Assembly: GCA_036852015.1 (NCBI GenBank)
Contig: JAANDG010000474.1
Coordinates: 1 to 64,000, forward strand
Direction of reading: 5' to 3'
Source of the DNA: Pelodera strongyloides
Lineage: Eukaryota > Nematoda > Chromadorea > Rhabditida > Rhabditidae
DNA: 64,000 nucleotides
Shown: positions 11,135 to 21,639 of the stretch, one piece after another
Numbering within the stretch: position 1 is the first letter of the stretch
Layout of the letters: the number at the start of each line of letters is the position of its first letter
Made by a program: the position numbers and the translations under genes
The notes under the pieces: generated by a model
Database searches by the model: none
Told to the model about the DNA's origin: nothing
Seen by the model: the letters and a program-made list of their open reading frames with translations, nothing else

Positions 11135-13005
11135 ATTGCCCGGACGAAGGATCCGGGCTCACTATTAACGCTTCGACATCAATCCCACCTGGAACATCTA
11201 AAGTCGTTCCAGTCAAGGGCCTGAAAGAGAACAAGGTCTATCTGGTGGAAGAACAGGGTTGGCTCCAAGCGCCAGTACTGATATGCGCTGATGCTGAAGG
11301 AAAAGGATGGCTGAAAGTTGATAACACAGATCATGTTAAAGATGAGCTTATCCTTATTCGAGAAGGGGACACCCTGGAAGTTACCGAGTTCTGTGAATTG
11401 GTGGAATGGGAGGAACTGACGGAGAAGATTCCTGATTCTCTGATCACCAATAAATGCGAAGAGATGCTGGATCTAGACGGAGGGACATCTGGTCCTGACG
11501 GTGACAGGTGGGAAAGGATTGTTGAAGAATTGATTGGAAATGGTATGGATCGCAGAGCTGATCTTGTCGGTGCTATCAAAGAGTTCGAAGATGTTTTTGC
11601 TTTAAGTGACAGCGAACTCGGCAGAGCTAAGAATTTTTCCCACACTATTGATACCGGTGACGCGCGACCTATTAAACAACGAGGTCGTCCTGTGCCTATG
11701 CCGATGATTGATCAAGTCAGGGAGCTTCTCCAACGGATGAAGCAAGAGGGTATCGTGACCAAAAGCAATAGTCCCTGGGCTTCACCCACTGTGCTGGTGA
11801 AGAAAAAGGACGGTTCTATTCGCCTTTGTGTGGATTATCGGAAGCTCAACGAAGTAATGAAACACGATGCCCATCCACTGCCCAATATGGATCTGACCAT
11901 ACAGAGTCTACATGGTAAACGGGTTTTCAGTACCTTCGACTTGGTATCCGGATTCTGGCAGCTTCCGATGCACCCTGAAAGCAGGCAGAAGACGGCTTTT
12001 GTCATACTGAATGAACTCCTGGAATTCACCGTGATGCATTACGGATTGGCCAACTCCCCTGCTTCGTTTCAACGCCTTATGCAGTTAATGTTGGCGGATC
12101 TACTTGGAGATCAGATCTTTGTCTATATTGATGATATAGTAGTTGCATCGGAAACGTGGGCGGAACATATTGCTTTACTGCGCTTGTTGTTCTCTCGGTT
12201 GCGGAAGTTCGGGCTTCGGTTGAAAGCCTCGAAATGTCATCTAGGAAAGCGTGAAGTTCGGTTTCTCGGTCATGTAGTGGGTGAAGAAGGCGTGAGCGTG
12301 GACGACGAGAAAATCCGTAAGATTCGAGATTGTCCTCGACCTTCGTCTATCAGCGAACTGCGAACCTTTTTGGGAATGACTTCCTATTATCGGAAGTTTG
12401 TTAATGGATTCTCAAAAATCGCCGGTCCTCTGTACAACCTGACAAGTCCAACCACTAAATGGGAGTGGGGTGAGGGACAAGAGCGTGCTTTCAACATCCT
12501 GAAAAATGCTCTCTCAACTGCTCCAATTTTGGTGCAGCCTAATGTTGAAGCCGCACGCAGTGGGATCCGACCTTTTGTTGTGTATGCAGATGCATCAAAA
12601 CAGGGTGTCGGAGCAGTTCTCTGCCAAGAAGATGAAAAACAACAGCTTCGTCCCATTTTCTTCATGTCCAAACGGTTGAATGCAGCTCAGTCACACTATC
12701 ACCCGACCGACCTTGAGGCATATGCCATCAAGGAGGCACTCCAGAAGTTCAGACCCTACACCTATGGTACACAGGTTCTGGTGCGCACGGACCATCAGGC
12801 ATTGGTCGCCTTGCTGAAAAGAACCAACTTGTCAGAACGCACGCTTCGGTGGGCTCTCGAGCTTCAAGATGAGAACATTCGTATTGAGTATGTAAAAGGG
12901 AAAGCTAACGGTGTTGCCGACGCGCTATCTAGAGGGCCCGTTGTACTCGGAACATCAGGCGGATCAAGCATCGGAAGATACGAAACTGGATCGTATCCTG
13001 AATGA
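11131..13005 (+). CDS. Reverse transcriptase and RNase H of the gypsy-like element
   Basis: 624 codons with no ATG at the start, so expected as part of a longer fusion. RT begins around residue 180 with PIKQRGRPVPMP; KKKDGSIRLCVDYRKLN, FSTFDLVSGFWQLPMHP, and FVYIDDIVV with the catalytic YIDD at about residues 332-335 are the fingers/palm motifs of Ty3/gypsy RT. RNase H starts at FVVYADASKQGVGAVL (about residue 480) and ends with KANGVADALSR, the normal domain end. The first 130 residues have no motif I recognise. All key residues visible are intact. The frame runs past the integrase frame start and ends in a stop at 13003. Confidence 0.95.
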   Translation: MNCPDEGSGLTINASTSIPPGTSKVVPVKGLKENKVYLVEEQGWLQAPVLICADAEGKGWLKVDNTDHVKDELILIREGDTLEVTEFCELVEWEELTEKIPDSLITNKCEEMLDLDGGTSGPDGDRWERIVEELIGNGMDRRADLVGAIKEFEDVFALSDSELGRAKNFSHTIDTGDARPIKQRGRPVPMPMIDQVRELLQRMKQEGIVTKSNSPWASPTVLVKKKDGSIRLCVDYRKLNEVMKHDAHPLPNMDLTIQSLHGKRVFSTFDLVSGFWQLPMHPESRQKTAFVILNELLEFTVMHYGLANSPASFQRLMQLMLADLLGDQIFVYIDDIVVASETWAEHIALLRLLFSRLRKFGLRLKASKCHLGKREVRFLGHVVGEEGVSVDDEKIRKIRDCPRPSSISELRTFLGMTSYYRKFVNGFSKIAGPLYNLTSPTTKWEWGEGQERAFNILKNALSTAPILVQPNVEAARSGIRPFVVYADASKQGVGAVLCQEDEKQQLRPIFFMSKRLNAAQSHYHPTDLEAYAIKEALQKFRPYTYGTQVLVRTDHQALVALLKRTNLSERTLRWALELQDENIRIEYVKGKANGVADALSRGPVVLGTSGGSSIGRYETGSYPE

Positions 13006-15616
13006 ACTCACAATTCGAATCGACGACGATGAATGGCAGAGGGAACTTAACAACGATGCTGGATTCCAAGAGCTGAAAATGAAATTGCAACAGAATAAAT
13101 TGGACGACGAGGTGGCTATCGAAAGTTGCACCAAGTTGGTTGTTAAAGACTTTGTTATCGTTGACGACAAGCTGTTGTATATTGGTCAGGATGGCTACTT
13201 GCGTCGTTGGGTTCCAGAGAAGTTTCGCCTCGAAGTCTGGAAATCTGCTCATGAATCTGAATTTGGTGGTCACGGTAGTACAGAAGTCAGTTTGAAGAGA
13301 GTGGACCGTGAACTTTTCTGGCCATCAATGAAAAAAGACTTCCAATCGTGGTACAGAGACTGTGTAAAGTGTCTAATTGGTAACGTGAAGCCGGTTCATA
13401 TCCCTCCCCTGCATCCTCGCATAGTTTCGGCTGCGTTTGATACTATTGCGGTCGACCTCATTGATTTCGGGCAGAGCACAAGTAGGGGTAATCGGTATCT
13501 TCTCAGTGTCGTCGACTACTTTACAAAATTTGGTTACGCTGAGCCGCTACCAACAAAGAACGCCAATGTAGTTGTTGCTGCATTATTGAACTATCTGCTA
13601 CGAGAATGTCGCATTCCTCGAGAGATTGTATCAGATCAGGGTACCGAGTTTATGAACGATGTGGTCAAAACAGCCTGTGAACACCTACAGATACAGTGGT
13701 CTTATACTAAAGGCTACGCGAAACGTGAAAACGGCCTAGTAGAGCGTTTTAACAGAACTATCGAGCAGACGTTGAGGAAAATTGTGCCTGTGGAAACTGA
13801 ATGGGACAATTTGGTACCATATGCTCTCTTTGCATATAACACCGCTTGTCATTCGTCAACTGGTGACTCTCCTGCATTTTTGGTATACGGTAGAGATGCA
13901 AAAGTCCCCTTTAAAGGGATGTCAAGAAATTACGTTTCGACGAATATGATTGACGTGCAGACTTATAAGACGGAACTTCTGGCTGGGCTACAAGTTGCGC
14001 ATGAGACATCACGAGAAAATCTGGAGCGCAGCGCGCAACAGACGAAACTCGCATTTGACAGTCGACGTAGGAGGAATCCTGATCCTGTTGTGGAGGGAGA
14101 TCGTGCTGTTCTTCTCGAACCTGCAGCGAAGGGGAAAACGGCTCACCCTAAACTAACATTACCATTTTCGGGGCCATATCGGGTCGTAAAGGTTAACTCA
14201 ACATCTGCTACGGTAAAAGATTTGACAAGAAATGACCGACCAGAAATTGTTGTTCAGATGGAACAACTGAGGAGGGTACCACACGGAATGAAAGATTTTG
14301 ATCTGGGCGTTCATAGTGGGAGGCAGAGTAAAATAACTAAAAAGACACCTGAACCTATGCCTATTGTACCTGTTCGCCGAAGTGAACGAATTCGGAATAG
14401 ACTTCAATCACTTGCTTTCAGGGACTCCTCCATTACGATCACCGAGGGTTCTCCGTTGAATTTCGACACACCGTTCTTGACGCCCGTCGACTACGCAACT
14501 GTGGCTCAATTTGGAGAAAAGAAATACACGGTGCCTTCATCAATGAAACACGTGAAGGCTGCCAATCTTCGTCAGCTGACAAACTTCTTCTCCCAGAGGA
14601 GGGAGGGAATCTCCCCAGCGGATGTTCTATTCTCAAAGCCATCATTCGACCCAGCTGCGCTACGCTTTGCACTCGACTTACGGTTCGAAGAAGATCCTGA
14701 CTTGATCATGGAAATCGCTAAACTCTCGCCTGGAACTGAATTCGAATTCCCGGATCATTCTGATACTGAACTCATGCAGGCTACTCTTAGTTTGTATCGT
14801 GAACACCAGCCACGCAGCATTCAAGCCACGTCCGTGGCTGCTTCAGAGTCTGCTTTATCAAGGAAGGACACTGCCCGTATCGAACGGGAGATGAGAGAGA
14901 AGACGGAAACGCTTCAGCTAAACAGGTCGGATGTAATCCTGTTAGGTGATTTGCTCCTCAAATCGCTTCGGAAATTCTACCTGAAAGATAGCTATGAATT
15001 CTACGAGCTACTTGAACATAATCGACTGGATTCTGGTATTCGGCTGCTCAAGAAACGCCTCAATTCACAAAACCGCTGCTCCCTTCTAATAGTAATGCTA
15101 AGATACGGAGAGCACATACTGGCTGCACGTGATCGCCACGCTGAAGAGAGGGAAAGACTACTTTCCATTCAGAAGCTACTTCCAAGGGACGCACAAATGC
15201 TTGTCTGTCCAAGTGTTTTGGATAAGAACACAACGGACGCCGACTTCATGAGCATGAGACATTTTCTGAAGAGTCTCGCGAACACACCACTTATAGTTCG
15301 TTTGAATTGCCTCAACGTTCCTAATGGATGCACAACGGAAGTATTTTGTACTAGCAGAAATTCGGAAGACAGACAGCCGAACAAAATCCATCTGGAACCA
15401 TTCGTCGATTGGATTCTTCCACCTAAAGACCCTATTCTGGGCAAGTTTCGTCGGAATCCAGAGGAGACACGCAGAAGAGTCTCTTACCCGATCGCCGCTC
15501 GCACGGATTTTAAGCGACCGAAGAGAGAGTTCGATTTTGGACGCGGACGTCCAGGCTCAGCAGAGGGAAGTGAGATGGGAGGTCATCGGTATGGCTACGC
15601 TGAAGACTACGAATAA
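12911..15616 (+). CDS. Integrase with a long unknown C-terminal extension that runs into the 3' LTR
   Basis: 901 codons, +1 relative to RT; no ATG near the start, so the junction lies between about 12935 and 13003. Zinc-binding H..H and CVKC (Cys at residues 151 and 154), catalytic D about 182 (AVDLIDF), D 242 (SDQGTEF) and E 278 (LVERFN), with exactly 35 residues between the last two, give an intact D,D35E core. A GPY/F-like module (LPFSGPYRVVKV) follows near residues 415-450. The remaining roughly 440 residues match no family I know: Arg/Glu-rich, no membrane segment, ending in an RG-rich tail (FGRGRPGSAEGS). The last 48 bases lie inside the 3' LTR. Confidence 0.92.
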   Translation: MLPTRYLEGPLYSEHQADQASEDTKLDRILNELTIRIDDDEWQRELNNDAGFQELKMKLQQNKLDDEVAIESCTKLVVKDFVIVDDKLLYIGQDGYLRRWVPEKFRLEVWKSAHESEFGGHGSTEVSLKRVDRELFWPSMKKDFQSWYRDCVKCLIGNVKPVHIPPLHPRIVSAAFDTIAVDLIDFGQSTSRGNRYLLSVVDYFTKFGYAEPLPTKNANVVVAALLNYLLRECRIPREIVSDQGTEFMNDVVKTACEHLQIQWSYTKGYAKRENGLVERFNRTIEQTLRKIVPVETEWDNLVPYALFAYNTACHSSTGDSPAFLVYGRDAKVPFKGMSRNYVSTNMIDVQTYKTELLAGLQVAHETSRENLERSAQQTKLAFDSRRRRNPDPVVEGDRAVLLEPAAKGKTAHPKLTLPFSGPYRVVKVNSTSATVKDLTRNDRPEIVVQMEQLRRVPHGMKDFDLGVHSGRQSKITKKTPEPMPIVPVRRSERIRNRLQSLAFRDSSITITEGSPLNFDTPFLTPVDYATVAQFGEKKYTVPSSMKHVKAANLRQLTNFFSQRREGISPADVLFSKPSFDPAALRFALDLRFEEDPDLIMEIAKLSPGTEFEFPDHSDTELMQATLSLYREHQPRSIQATSVAASESALSRKDTARIEREMREKTETLQLNRSDVILLGDLLLKSLRKFYLKDSYEFYELLEHNRLDSGIRLLKKRLNSQNRCSLLIVMLRYGEHILAARDRHAEERERLLSIQKLLPRDAQMLVCPSVLDKNTTDADFMSMRHFLKSLANTPLIVRLNCLNVPNGCTTEVFCTSRNSEDRQPNKIHLEPFVDWILPPKDPILGKFRRNPEETRRRVSYPIAARTDFKRPKREFDFGRGRPGSAEGSEMGGHRYGYAEDYE

Positions 15617-16560
15617 AACACCGAATTACAAACTATTACTCTTTCCGTAGCCTAGACATAAGTATTTGCTCTCTCTCACAAACACACACTCTCTCACATA
15701 ACCTTTCTTAATGTCGGGTATGAACATCTGTTGTTACTATGATCTCGAGTATTACGGAATCGTGTAATTTATGATCATCTGATTGAACACTATAATCCTC
15801 TACATATCCTAGGGACACATAGCCTTTTATTAGAATATTTGGAGTCTCCGCAAGCTTAGTAAAATACAATTGTAGGATTGCTCTATGATCGTTTAGTAAG
15901 TATATAAATGTGGTGTAAGGAGTGAGCAGGGTCTCGGCGGTAGGATTATGTTGCGCACCATGTGCGCCTCTTTTATCTAGTATCGATTCGTATCTATGAT
16001 TCTTTAATTTGATGATTGTGTTTTGCTAATATATTTTCTCTATTAATTTCTGCTGCCTCGACCCTACATTCCCAATTTTGAAATAGTTGTATTTTATTTA
16101 TTGTTGTATAGTTTTAGTCAGCTACAGTATATGTTAGCTCAGTTTATAAGTGCATGCCAGTTGTTTTGTGCCTTAACTTTATTTAAATTTTGTATTTATT
16201 ATTTGTAATGATTCTCTTTGTATAAAAATAATTTTTACACTTGCGTCTGTAAATATGCGTGGTACTCACACATTATCATTAACACATGTCATGTTATTAA
16301 TTGTCGAGCGGTCCTCTTGAATTCGTCTTGTGAATGGTCTTCGTTGTTGTCGGGTTTCCGTGATTCGTGATTACGATGTATTGTACTAATTACAGTAGTT
16401 TCATTTGTTACAGAGTCAAGTTAGCGAGTACTGAGGACAGGGATCTTTATCCTAGATCGAGTAGTCAACCTGAACTGGAAACTACTCAGGTAGAGAATTA
16501 ATATCTATTTAGAGCTAATGGAGATACAGTTGCCTTCCCCGGCCAGGGAGGCGGCTTACT
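15569..16560 (+). repeat. 3' LTR of the gypsy-like element
   Basis: 992 bp, AGTGAGATGGG to GGCGGCTTACT. A short purine stretch (AGAGGGA, 15562-15568) directly before it is the only polypurine-tract candidate and is also coding. It keeps the intact GAGAATTAATATC site that is split by the fold-back element in the 5' LTR. Confidence 0.95.
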
Positions 16561-16866
16561 ATATGAAACATACGATCTATGCAAAATGCGCGCCGCAATA
16601 TTTCCAGCAGAATATGTTGTGGCACTCGTTCAAATGTGTGATATTGCAACACCCGCTTTTATGTAAAATAGATTTTCTCAACGTACGGATACGGTATGGC
16701 GCAACAAAGTTTTAATTTAGACGCGTGTTGCAGCATATTGCACTGAATACTGTGACCCGCGTTCCAATTTAAATTAGACGCGCCATTTAGATGTACCGGC
16801 AGCATATCATAGCCGTACGCTGCCGGTACATCTAAACTAAACGATGCGTCGCAGAACTCTTGCACT
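16561..16866 (+). repeat. Composite repeat: end of family A joined to family B
   Basis: 16561-16632 continues the family A monomer broken by the gypsy-like element (GCGCCGCAATATTTCCAGCAG). From GTGTGATATTG (about 16638) it passes into family B (ACGGATACGGTATGGCGCAA, GACGCGTGTTGCAGCA, CACTGAATACTGTGACCC), with a local palindrome CCGGCAGC...GCTGCCGG at 16796-16827. The same A-to-B junction occurs at 54.35/54.77 kb, so A and B belong to one larger repeat. Confidence 0.8.
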
Positions 16867-17128
16867 TGTAAGTAGTAGTAGTGGTTAGTGATTAATGTAT
16901 TTACATGATTTGATATGTTGTTTCTTGGTTGATGAAATTGTACATCAGCTGTTGTTCAGTTTGAGTGTGTGTTCATTCTTGATCAACACCTCCTGCAGGA
17001 GGGTCGTGAGTATTTTATATGATGTAGTTTTACTTAGTTTAATAAAGAATGCTTTATATATTATTTTATAGTGTATCAGCTAAATTCAGGAAGTTGATTA
17101 GATGCGTAAATATCTTCCTGGATTTACA
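16867..17128 (+). repeat. 5' LTR of the non-autonomous element
   Basis: 262 bp. Its first ~140 bp are almost identical to the partner LTR; the rest, from after CTGCAGGAGGGTCG, is strongly diverged except for the last 15 bp (TTCCTGGATTTACA). AATAAA occurs at about 17041. Confidence 0.9.
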
Positions 17129-17143
17129 TGGCGACCGCGGTAG
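17129..17143 (+). promoter_or_regulatory. Primer binding site candidate
   Basis: TGGCGACCGCGGTAG begins immediately after the LTR end, as expected for a tRNA-primed element. The TGGCGACCG start resembles Arg-type primer sites known from other LTR elements (from memory, not checked). Confidence 0.55.
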
Positions 17144-19445
17144 TTCTAGGAATGCTACTTTTTCTAGATTTAGGAAAGCAACCTACAATCTTCTGCACGT
17201 TTTATTTAATATTGTGAAGTGTTCTTGCAACATTTGTTTTATTTCACATAATGTATTGGCTCCATGTCCAGTAGGTACTTTGCGCGCGGTACTATATTGG
17301 ATTTTGTGAATAATGATAATGCTGACGAAGAGTATTCTGGATCGTGTCGTAGTAATTTATTCCCATATTACTGAATTTGGTAAACTCTAGTCTCTTCTCA
17401 CCTTCTGAATTGATTATTTCGGTACACTAGTTAATTTGACTAGTTGATTGATATGCCCAATTCCAACAATATGAGATACGAGGGAGGTCAACTTTTGCTG
17501 TTCTAAATTGAAGTGCGTTTAGTTTGAAATTTAAGTGAAAAGATCCCTTTCTGGGCAGTGCTACCGGTCGTGCACTTCACTGTATTGAAAGTAAAGATAT
17601 AATGAGCAAGCTTGCATTGAACATAATTATAAAGACCTCTCTGCGCTTCAATAAGTGAACACTTATCGATAAAAATTAGGACCGGATCCTTGAGGGACGC
17701 CTCAAGCGATTAAGTTGTATAAGGCGCCTATGATTTATTATTGTAAGTAAGTCCATGTAGGTTTATTGTGAAGATGGGACTAGGAAGTGAGTTTCTTAAG
17801 TTTACTGTTAATTATAATGATTATTGAGTTCTTGAAAATGTTTTCAAAATTACCTTTTTTCAAAGCCAACAAATAGTTTTAAATCTGGATGATGAAACGA
17901 GTTTCTTAGATTTGCGGATTTGATTTTGAAATACTTAGATTTGGAGTTTTGATTTTGAAATAATTGTTTGTCTAATGTAGCAGTGTAACAACACGATGTC
18001 AGCTGATTTGTTTCTGCATGCTAAAATTAACATGTTGATAGTGTTGAAAGAGTTATGAAATTATACTTGTTTATGTTTTTACGATAGCTGTAGCTAACAA
18101 CTGACGCTTTGGAGGTATTTTTTGTCCAACTTTTGGAAATATTAAATCGTAAACATGACTCCTACAAGTTAGTAGTACATCTAGCAGTTGCATGCAGTTG
18201 CACGAGTGATTGTAAATTGTAAGTTGCAAGAAACTTTCAATAACAATTTTTGATAATTGATGTAAAACTTAATAAACATTAGTGCCTCTAATATAACAAT
18301 ATTAACTCTCGGGAATAATGAAGAACAAAAGCTGTTCAATTGGTAAATCTATTTTTTTATAGTGCATTTGGTAAGTTAAATTTTCTTTCTTTTTCTAACC
18401 TTTTCAATAGAGTGTGAAGATGAACTGAAACTGAATCAACGTTAATTCTGGAATAAGATCATGAGAAGGAATCAAAGAGCCAACTAAGTGAGACGTTGAA
18501 AGTTGAAATGCAAGATCAATTCAATGACAGTTCAGTAGAAATGGCCCAAGAAACAAATTGTGAACCTCAAGAATAATGTTGTAGACAATGATTGCCAATG
18601 ACGATTATAAAGCAAGAAGTTCTGGACAATGATTAATGTTGTAGACAAGATCACTGTATACAAAGAAACAAATAGAAATGAAGTAGAAGCACATTCTTGT
18701 TACCTGACATAATTAATAATGAGTAGACAAAATCTAGTTTACTACTCATCTGACATTCCTCTACGAAAACATCTATGTTCGTTTTGATATTTCTCTATTT
18801 CTGAAATTTAGATCTATTGTTGAAGTTCTCACGCTCTCAATAAGACCAATTCTTCAACGATTTGCTGCAACATTGACAAATGAATGCTCTGTCTCAATGA
18901 CCAATCAGCTGTTGACATCAATAACACTGAAGAGAAAACAACTGCGGATGAGATTCCAGAATGGATTAACGAAACGAGGGACCAGTGGACATATGACGAG
19001 GAAAAACATACCGTACCGATACGTGATATATTCCATGAAAGCTAGCTGCCTCAGTCTAAAGAAAGAAGGAGCTTTGATTATTGATATTGTTTCCGACAGC
19101 AATCTGCTCAGTATGTGGTATATTATGATATTTCGCTGTCGTTTGCTGTAGCTCCTCATGCCTTTCAAGAATATATATGACCATATGACATTATTGGTAG
19201 CTTATAATCAGTCCGTTTTTCTGTATGGTATGGTATATGGTATTTTCTCTGAAAGATGCAGTTGTCATTTGCATATGTTGTTTATCTTGCGGCATAGTCC
19301 ATAGTGACATTGTAATCCAGTAGTGGTAATCTAGTTGTAAATTGATAGATTCTTTATTGTCATATACAACCATGTTTAGGCACACACATTGTAACTTAAA
19401 ATTCATTTTATTTATTAATATGAGTGTCGGGACGACACTTATTTA

Positions 19446-19456
19446 GAAGAGGGGGA
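19446..19456 (+). promoter_or_regulatory. Polypurine tract
   Basis: GAAGAGGGGGA lies directly against the TGTAAG start of the 3' LTR, the position used to prime plus-strand synthesis. Confidence 0.7.
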
Positions 19457-19717
19457 TGTAAGTAGTAGTAGTGGTTAGTGATTAATGTATTTACATGATT
19501 TGATATGTTGTTTCTTGGTTGATGAAATTGTACATCAGCTGTTGTTCAGTTTGAATGTGTTTTCATTCTTGATCAACACCTCCTGCAGGAGGGTCGGTAG
19601 TGTCCTTTACATGATCTATTTTTATTAGTATAATAAATACTGTTGTATATATTGTTGCAATGGTGTTTAATTAAGTTCAGGAAGAAACACGTAAAATAGT
19701 TTCTTCCTGGATTTACA
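19457..19717 (+). repeat. 3' LTR of the non-autonomous element
   Basis: 261 bp; see the 5' copy. AATAAA at about 19632. The downstream half differs from its partner far more than the upstream half. Confidence 0.9.
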
Positions 19718-19830
19718 CACTGAAGTCTGTGACGCACATTTTATAATTTAAAAATAGGTGCGCCACATCGTGGCCGTATGAGCACCGAATTTTCAATTTA
19801 AGGCGCGCACCCGCCGCATTCGCGCACGAA
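19718..19830 (+). repeat. Family B remainder after the LTR insertion
   Basis: CACTGAAGTCTGTGACGCAC, TAGGTGCGCCACATCGTGGC and TTTCAATTTAAGGCGCGC match the family B monomers of 54.9-58.2 kb in order. Similarity fades near 19830. 19831-21170 holds no gene I can support: a tRNA-like B box on the minus strand near 19890, and GC-rich patches with CGCCGCGCAC / GTGCGGCG words at 20090-20660 that look like decayed inverted-repeat elements. Confidence 0.75.
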
Positions 19831-21170
19831 GCGCGAAATGGATCCCTCGGTTTCCTATGAAATTGAAGACTAACAAATTTCGAACTCGCGCAGGAATCGA
19901 ACCCGCTGCAATGTGAAACTTTTGTGACGAATAAAAGACGGGCTTTGCATAAGAGCATAAGTTTCGCCGTCTGGATGTCAGCCATCTGGATGTCAGCTTA
20001 GTTTAGTAAATATCAATTGGACTTCCAGCTGGACGTCTTAATTCAAGGTCCACTTGTGCTCGGCGATTTATTTCTTGGTATCAAGCAGGGTCCTAACAAC
20101 GCGGCGAAAATATCAGGAGTGCCTGCATCTCGCCGCGCACCTCGCCCAGTCTTTGCCTTTCGTACAATCGTTGCACCTACGTTTCGCCCAATTTTTTTGC
20201 GTCAGTGTTTCGCCGCGCACCACCCGGTTTTTGTCAGAGAATCGGTATTTATAACTGAAACAAAACTCTTTATTGAAATATTTATTGCGAATGAAACCAA
20301 AACATTGAAAAAGAGTGAATTAGGCAATGATAAACAATAATAAAAAATGCATTCCTAGTATTTAACTATCTTTACACAGAGTCCGGTGAAGACAGGGCGA
20401 TTGTGCGGCGAGATGTTGGCGCACCAGTTTTATTTTCGCCGTGTAGCAGCGCCATCCGAGTTCCGTCAGTGAAATGGTGCGCGGCGTCTTCGCCCTATCT
20501 TAGCAGGTTTTTTCGCAGGGTTTACTTAGTGCACTATCGAGAATCAGCAAGAGTTTGGAAGTCTGGACGAAGCACCCGTCAAGGTGTAGGCGCAACGGCT
20601 TATTTTTTCGCGGCGCACCACCAAAGTGTCGCGTTGCAACTTCAATAACCAACTTTTTCGTATTTCCAACTCTTGACGAGACTTGCCATGAATTCCGCTT
20701 GGCCTCTATACTATACCTTTCGTTATACTATACCTCTAGATCGACATCTGGCGAAAATACAAATACATATGCAATTTAGGGGTGAGCGTCACCATTATGA
20801 ATGAGTATTATATAAGCTTAAACATCTGTGGTCATACACCATTGTGACTTGTCCTATCAAAACTTTGTTTTGGAAGTGGTTTTTCGCAGTTGGCCCACAA
20901 TAGCCGTTAAGTACTTTTGTATACAGTACTTTTGTTTAAATTTGCGAGCAATTTCCTTTGAAACAAGATGTAAATGTGTGATGTGTGTATGTACGTGTTT
21001 GTGTTGAAATATCGAAGGTAATACAATTTTAACATTTCACCATAGTTTGCAACTAGCCAGAAGCTGCATAATTATAAGCTTTTTATCAACCATCACAAAC
21101 TTTGCGCTTATGCTCTTATACATATGATGGATTACGATTTCTCATTACCTTTTTTGCTGTAAATTTACAC

Positions 21171-21525
21171 ATGGCCGGGCTCACGTCATCTGCCCGTCGC
21201 CCCCTTGGTGTTTCCGGTAAGTTAGCATAAGCTTGATTTGCATGTGAGCAATGCAGATTGTTTAGCATATGTTACCGGTTGTTTGGAGTTTGTTCATGAA
21301 CGTTTTTCAATGCTTTCTCTTTCTATTAATCGACTATTGTGTCGAAATTTATGGATCCGATAATATCCAAATTAATATATAGATTCTTGATTCGTGTATG
21401 TTACAGGTGATGTTGCCATGAGGCAGGGTTCACCATCCAAGAGTCACCATCGAAAATGCTTCTCTATTTCATTTGGATGTTTTCACAATGAACATAAACC
21501 TTTGGACGACTATCGATCCATTCTG
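21171..21525 (+). CDS. Two-exon 5' fragment of an unknown small-protein gene
   Basis: Exon 1 (21171-21216) starts at ATG with MAGLTSSARRPLGVS and ends in a GTAAGTT donor. Exon 2 (21407-21525) follows a TTACAG acceptor and ends in GTAAGTTT. The two join in phase (46 + 119 nt = 55 codons), giving a basic N-terminus and a Cys-containing patch (CFSISFGCFHNEHK, then DDYRS). Both exons have diverged counterparts at 31271 and 31455, which argues that they are real. The next exon is not found; a non-LTR element and fold-back DNA follow. No signal peptide or known domain is visible. Confidence 0.5.
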
Positions 21526-21639
21526 GTAAGTTTGGTTATATAAATGTTTATTGAGGATATGCAATTAACACATCTCAAAAGGTGACCCTAAGATACCACG
21601 CTTCACAACGCAGTATACAACGAAACTCAAGAGTTGCGC

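Larger units (their letters stand above)
6234..16560 (+). mobile_element. Ty3/gypsy-like LTR retrotransposon, near full length, reading frames broken
   Basis: Two direct terminal repeats of about 1 kb (6234-7714 including a later 473-bp insertion, and 15569-16560) flank gag, protease, reverse transcriptase, RNase H and integrase in gypsy order, with integrase last. A 4-bp ATAT duplication (6230-6233, 16561-16564) marks insertion into a family A satellite pair. LTR ends read AGTGAG...CTTACT rather than TG...CA. The two LTRs differ by only a handful of substitutions plus a 13-bp indel near 6970, so the insertion is fairly recent. Frame breaks at about 8880, 9180, 9623, 11126 and 12940 mean it is probably inactive unless some are programmed shifts or sequencing errors. 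Confidence 0.93.
16867..19717 (+). mobile_element. Non-autonomous LTR retrotransposon (LARD/TRIM-like), 2.85 kb
   Basis: LTRs at 16867-17128 and 19457-19717 begin TGTAAGTAGTAG and end GGATTTACA, giving TGTAA/TTACA ends. A 4-bp CACT duplication (16863-16866, 19718-19721) flanks it, and the interrupted family B text CTTGCACTGAAGTC rejoins across it. A primer-binding-like TGGCGACCGCGG follows the first LTR and a purine tract GAAGAGGGGGA precedes the second. The 2.3-kb interior has no long frame. About 18910-19040 holds a short protein-like stretch (ADEIPEWINETRDQW) that may be coding debris. Mobilisation would need enzymes from elsewhere. Confidence 0.9.

Noticed and set aside
8462..15444. Minus-strand and alternative-frame ORFs across the gypsy-like element
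   Set aside because: Shadows of the polyprotein frames.
19860..19985. tRNA gene on the minus strand (GCGGGTTCGATTCC B box)
   Set aside because: No acceptable A box or cloverleaf could be drawn; at most a B-box remnant.
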